DNA of 64,000 nucleotides from an uncultured Acidobacteriia bacterium (GTDB lineage Bacteria; Acidobacteriota; Terriglobia; Bryobacterales; Bryobacteraceae), in contig CAINNJ010000064.1 in the NCBI GenBank assembly GCA_903851195.1, positions 1 to 64,000 of the forward strand. The letters run 5' to 3'. Shown piece by piece: positions 61,294 to 64,000 of this stretch. Position 1 is the first letter of the stretch. The number at the start of each line of letters is the position of its first letter. Under the pieces are notes generated by a model, which was not told where the DNA came from, did not search any database, and was given only the letters and a program-made list of their open reading frames with translations. The position numbers were made by a program, and so were the translations under genes.

Positions 61294-62924
61294 TGCCGGA
61301 AACCAACCCGTCTCCCGATAAGCTGCGCCTCGCGGCCGGCGTGCTCGTCCGGGGCCGCTGGCACCTTCTGCTGACCCTGCTCACCGTCACCCTGGCGACC
61401 GTCGGCGTCCTCTACCGGATCCCGAACCGCTTCACCTCGGAGGCCACCCTGCTCGTGGTGCCGCAGCAGGTGCCGGCCCGTTACGTAACGCCGACCAGCG
61501 AAACCAACATCGCCGACGCCCTGCAGGCCATGACGCAGGATGTTCTCTCCCGGGCCCGTCTGATGGAACTGATCGAACAGTTCGGGCTCTACCCGCGGGA
61601 GAGGCGGCGCCTGGCCCCCGAAGAGCTCATCGCACTGATGCGGAAACAGATCGAGATCCGGCCCCTCGACCCCGCCGCCGGACACAAGGACATCAACTCC
61701 TTCCGCATCTCCTTCGTGGCCGACAAAGCCGCGCTCGCCCAGGAAGTTACCAGCAAACTGACCTCATTCTTCATTCAGGCGAATCTGCGGACCCGCGAAG
61801 ATCAGGCCACCAACACGACGAACTTCCTGCGCGAGCAGCTGGAGGCCACCAAGGCTCGTCTCGCCGTGCAGGAGGACCGCGTGCGGGATTTCAAGACACA
61901 GTATCTCGGCGAGCTGCCCGAGCAGCAGCAGGGCAATCTGGCGATCCTGAGCGGCGCGCAGCTCCAGTTGCAGAACCTCGGCGCCAGTCTCGACCGGGCC
62001 CAGCAGCAGCGCGTCTACCTGAATTCCCTGCTGAGCAGCTACCGCCGGGTCGCTTCGCGCGCCGCCGCCTCGCCCGCTCCGGCGGCACCGGACGGCAGTG
62101 GACGCCCCGTCACCGCGCTGCGCCTTGCCGAGGCGGAACTGGCCCGCCTCCGGACCGAGCAGGCCAGTCTGCTGAATCGCTACAAGCCGACCCACCCCGA
62201 CGTTGTCGCCAACCGGCGGGCGATTGCCGCCGCCGAACTCCAGGTCGCCACGCTGGCCCAGGCGGAGAAGGCTCCGCGGGCCGGCATTTCCCCTTCGGAA
62301 CCAGTCCCGACGGAAAGCACCACCGCCGAGTCCGCGGAAGACGACAACGCCACCGCGCAGCTGCGCAGCCAGCTCGAAGCCAACCGGCTCGAAATCGAAC
62401 ACCTCACGCGCGACGAAGCACAGCAGAAGAGCGTCATCGCCGAATACCAGAAACGGCTCAACCTGACCCCGGTCCGCGAGCAGCAGCTCGCCGGGATCCT
62501 GCGCGACTACGAGAATTCGAAAAAGGATTATGCCGACCTTCTCGGCAAGGAACAGCAGTCGCAGCTCGCCATGAGTCTCGAAAAGCAGCAGGGCGGCGAG
62601 CAGTTTCATCTCGTCGAGCCGCCCAGCCTGCCGGCGCTGCCCTCCAGCCCGAACCGGCTGAAGCTCGGCATGGGCGGCGTGGCCGCCGGGCTGGTGCTCG
62701 GTTTGCTGGCGGCTCTCCTGCGGGATCTCGCCCGCCCGGCGTTCTACAGCGCCGGCGAGATTGCCCATCGTTTCTCCGCCCCTCTCGTCATCGCCATCCC
62801 GGTCCTCCGCACCCCCGCGGAAACCCGCCGCCGGATCGGGCTGCGGCTGCTCGAAGGGGGCGCGGCGGCCGCCGTGCTCGGCGCCGTCGGCGCGGCCGGT
62901 TTCTATGTCCTGCGCCATCCCTAG
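61293..62924 (+). CDS. Wzz/GNVR chain-length determinant protein
   Basis: 543 residues with an N-terminal transmembrane helix (WHLLLTLLTVTLATVGVLYRI), a long periplasmic coiled coil (about 150-450, KDFKTQYLGELPEQQQGNL and similar) and a second C-terminal membrane region near 455-480 (GMGGVAAGLVLGLLAALL). A further hydrophobic end follows. It lacks a fused kinase, which is encoded by the next gene. It controls polymer length together with the CpsD-like ATPase. Confidence 0.9.
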   Translation: MPETNPSPDKLRLAAGVLVRGRWHLLLTLLTVTLATVGVLYRIPNRFTSEATLLVVPQQVPARYVTPTSETNIADALQAMTQDVLSRARLMELIEQFGLYPRERRRLAPEELIALMRKQIEIRPLDPAAGHKDINSFRISFVADKAALAQEVTSKLTSFFIQANLRTREDQATNTTNFLREQLEATKARLAVQEDRVRDFKTQYLGELPEQQQGNLAILSGAQLQLQNLGASLDRAQQQRVYLNSLLSSYRRVASRAAASPAPAAPDGSGRPVTALRLAEAELARLRTEQASLLNRYKPTHPDVVANRRAIAAAELQVATLAQAEKAPRAGISPSEPVPTESTTAESAEDDNATAQLRSQLEANRLEIEHLTRDEAQQKSVIAEYQKRLNLTPVREQQLAGILRDYENSKKDYADLLGKEQQSQLAMSLEKQQGGEQFHLVEPPSLPALPSSPNRLKLGMGGVAAGLVLGLLAALLRDLARPAFYSAGEIAHRFSAPLVIAIPVLRTPAETRRRIGLRLLEGGAAAAVLGAVGAAGFYVLRHP

Positions 62925-63041
62925 TTCCGGAGCGCCCGGAACACACTCTATCGCTCCGTTTCTCCCCAACATGCCTGCCTATTCGCACCCTTGCCGACCC
63001 GCCCGGAGCGTCGCCTCCCGATTCCCGCGGAGCATGGCCAG

Positions 63042-63878
63042 GTGAGCCGCATCTGGGATCTCCTCCGCCGGACCGAATTCGCCCCGACGGAATACGGGAG
63101 CGCCGCCGCCCGGGCCGGCGTCTCTCCGGCGGGCGCGGCGGTCTGCGCCCCGGCCGCCGACCTGCGCCGGATCCCGGTCGAGTCCGTCCGGATTCGCCCG
63201 GACTGGCGGCTTTTTGCCGCCGACGACCCTCGCGGCGCCGCCGCCGAACGCCTCCGCTACCTGCGCCTGCGCCTCAACCAGGTGTGGAATCCGGAGAAGG
63301 TGAAACGTCTTCTGATCACCAGCCCGCTGCCCCACGACGGCAAATCCACCATTGCTCTCAACCTCGCGGTCTGCCTCGCCGAAGAGGGCAAACGCAACGT
63401 GCTGATCCTCGACGGGGACCTCCACCGCGCCTCTCTCAGCCGCCTGCTCTCGCTCGACGGCAGGTCGGGCGTCGCCGAGTGCCTGACCAGCCGCGCCGAT
63501 CCGTATTCCCGGATTCGCCGCATCGAGCCCGCGGGCATCTTTTTTCTGCCTGCGGGCAGCGCGGCGGGCAATCCCGGTGAACTGCTCCAGGGCGAGTCGC
63601 TGCCCCAATTGATGGAAACGCTGTCCCGGCCTTTCGACTGGATTCTCATCGACTCGCCGCCTGTCGCGCCGCTTACCGATGCCCTTTCCTGGAAAGAGGT
63701 CGCCGACGCCAGCCTGTTGCTGGCCCGGGCGGGCCACACGCCTCCCCGGTCCCTCGAAGAAGCCCTGCAGCTGATCGGCCGCAAACATGTCCTGGCCATT
63801 CTTCTGAACGGCGCCGAGGGTCTCGATCGTTTGCACGCCCGGTATTACAAAGCTTATCCGGGTGCCGGCCCGCGCTGA
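63042..63878 (+). CDS. CpsD/CapB-like tyrosine autokinase
   Basis: 278 residues if GTG 63042 (MSRIWDLLRRTEF, typical start) is used; GGAG lies upstream. A TTG at 62991 would extend it. The Walker A' motif is SPLPHDGKST, Walker A'/B acidic residues lie in VLILDGDLHR, and DWILIDSPPV is the B motif. The C-terminal tail ends RYYKAYPG with three Tyr, a short tyrosine cluster. It partners with the Wzz protein as a split BY-kinase. Confidence 0.88.
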   Translation: MSRIWDLLRRTEFAPTEYGSAAARAGVSPAGAAVCAPAADLRRIPVESVRIRPDWRLFAADDPRGAAAERLRYLRLRLNQVWNPEKVKRLLITSPLPHDGKSTIALNLAVCLAEEGKRNVLILDGDLHRASLSRLLSLDGRSGVAECLTSRADPYSRIRRIEPAGIFFLPAGSAAGNPGELLQGESLPQLMETLSRPFDWILIDSPPVAPLTDALSWKEVADASLLLARAGHTPPRSLEEALQLIGRKHVLAILLNGAEGLDRLHARYYKAYPGAGPR

Positions 63879-63906
63879 TCAACGGCACACGTCGCCTGCT
63901 GCTTCC

Positions 63907-64000
63907 ATGTCTGCCTGTTCCTCCGCCACTCCCCCGCCGGTGCGCGTCCTGCTGGCCGCCGCGGACCCGTCTGTCCGGCAATCGCTGCGGGCGCAACTCC
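63907..64000 (+). CDS. 5' end of a probable response-regulator gene, truncated by the window
   Basis: ATG 63907 begins a frame reading ...VRVLLAAADPSVRQSLRAQL, which looks like strand 1 and helix 1 of a receiver domain. Only about 31 codons are visible, so identity is tentative. Confidence 0.45.
   Translation, partial: MSACSSATPPPVRVLLAAADPSVRQSLRAQL

Overview
The window looks like chromosomal DNA of a high-GC, soil-type bacterium, most likely an Acidobacteriota of the Solibacter/Bryobacter kind. This is an inference from the gene mix: PEP-CTERM-style exopolysaccharide genes, arabinoxylan and ferulate catabolism, dense accessory modules and frequent GTG/TTG starts. No rRNA or complete canonical tRNA gene was seen.

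Block 1 (1-19974, minus strand, at least 16 tightly packed genes) is the most striking part. It reads in transcription order as: a cysteine-rich RING-like protein, a ThiF/E1 activating enzyme, a Ubl-TIR protein, an EAD1-TIR protein, a large EAD1-Ubl-TIR-like protein, an EAD1-Ubl-EAD1-Ubl-E2 fusion, a JAB/JAMM isopeptidase, a helical protein, an FtsH/Cdc48-like AAA ATPase, a MoxR ATPase, three small accessory proteins, a TPR protein, a beta-rich protein and a WD40 propeller that runs off the left edge. Most junctions are ATGA-type overlaps. It therefore appears to be one operon joining a complete ubiquitin-like conjugation pathway, TIR NADase-type effectors and a MoxR/AAA 'ternary' conflict system. 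A divergent radical SAM enzyme and a small acidic peptide (20120-21368) probably belong to it.

Block 2 (21459-32103) is an RNA-repair locus. A minus-strand operon rsr - Y-RNA/tRNA-like array - rtcB - rtcA - hen1 - pnkp combines two independent RNA ligation pathways. It has a sigma54 promoter at about 29.87 kb and a divergent rtcR activator that carries a one-base frameshift. A ParE-type toxin-antitoxin pair follows. The block is flanked by 24-bp direct repeats (21414 and 32153). A tRNA 3' fragment at 32297-32341 marks a likely island boundary.

Block 3 (32346-40787) is ordinary catabolism: GH43 beta-xylosidase, MFS transporter, thiolase, feruloyl-CoA synthetase and feruloyl-CoA hydratase-lyase, two small membrane proteins and a DUF3237 protein. 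Together these suit breakdown of feruloylated arabinoxylan.

Block 4 (about 40867-64000) is an exopolysaccharide locus. It has a PEP-CTERM remnant, a NusG/RfaH-like antiterminator, a sigma54 activator, a sugar-phosphate transferase, a WlbABC-like amino-sugar set, deacetylase, beta-helix protein, flippase, acyltransferase, methyltransferase, ligase/polymerase, two GT2 enzymes, an asparagine-synthase-like amidotransferase, an ATP-grasp enzyme, a Wzz-type chain-length protein and a CpsD-like ATPase. Good sigma54 promoters lie at 45281 and 45629. An ops-like element in the second leader suggests that the sigma54 activator and the NusG paralogue control this locus.
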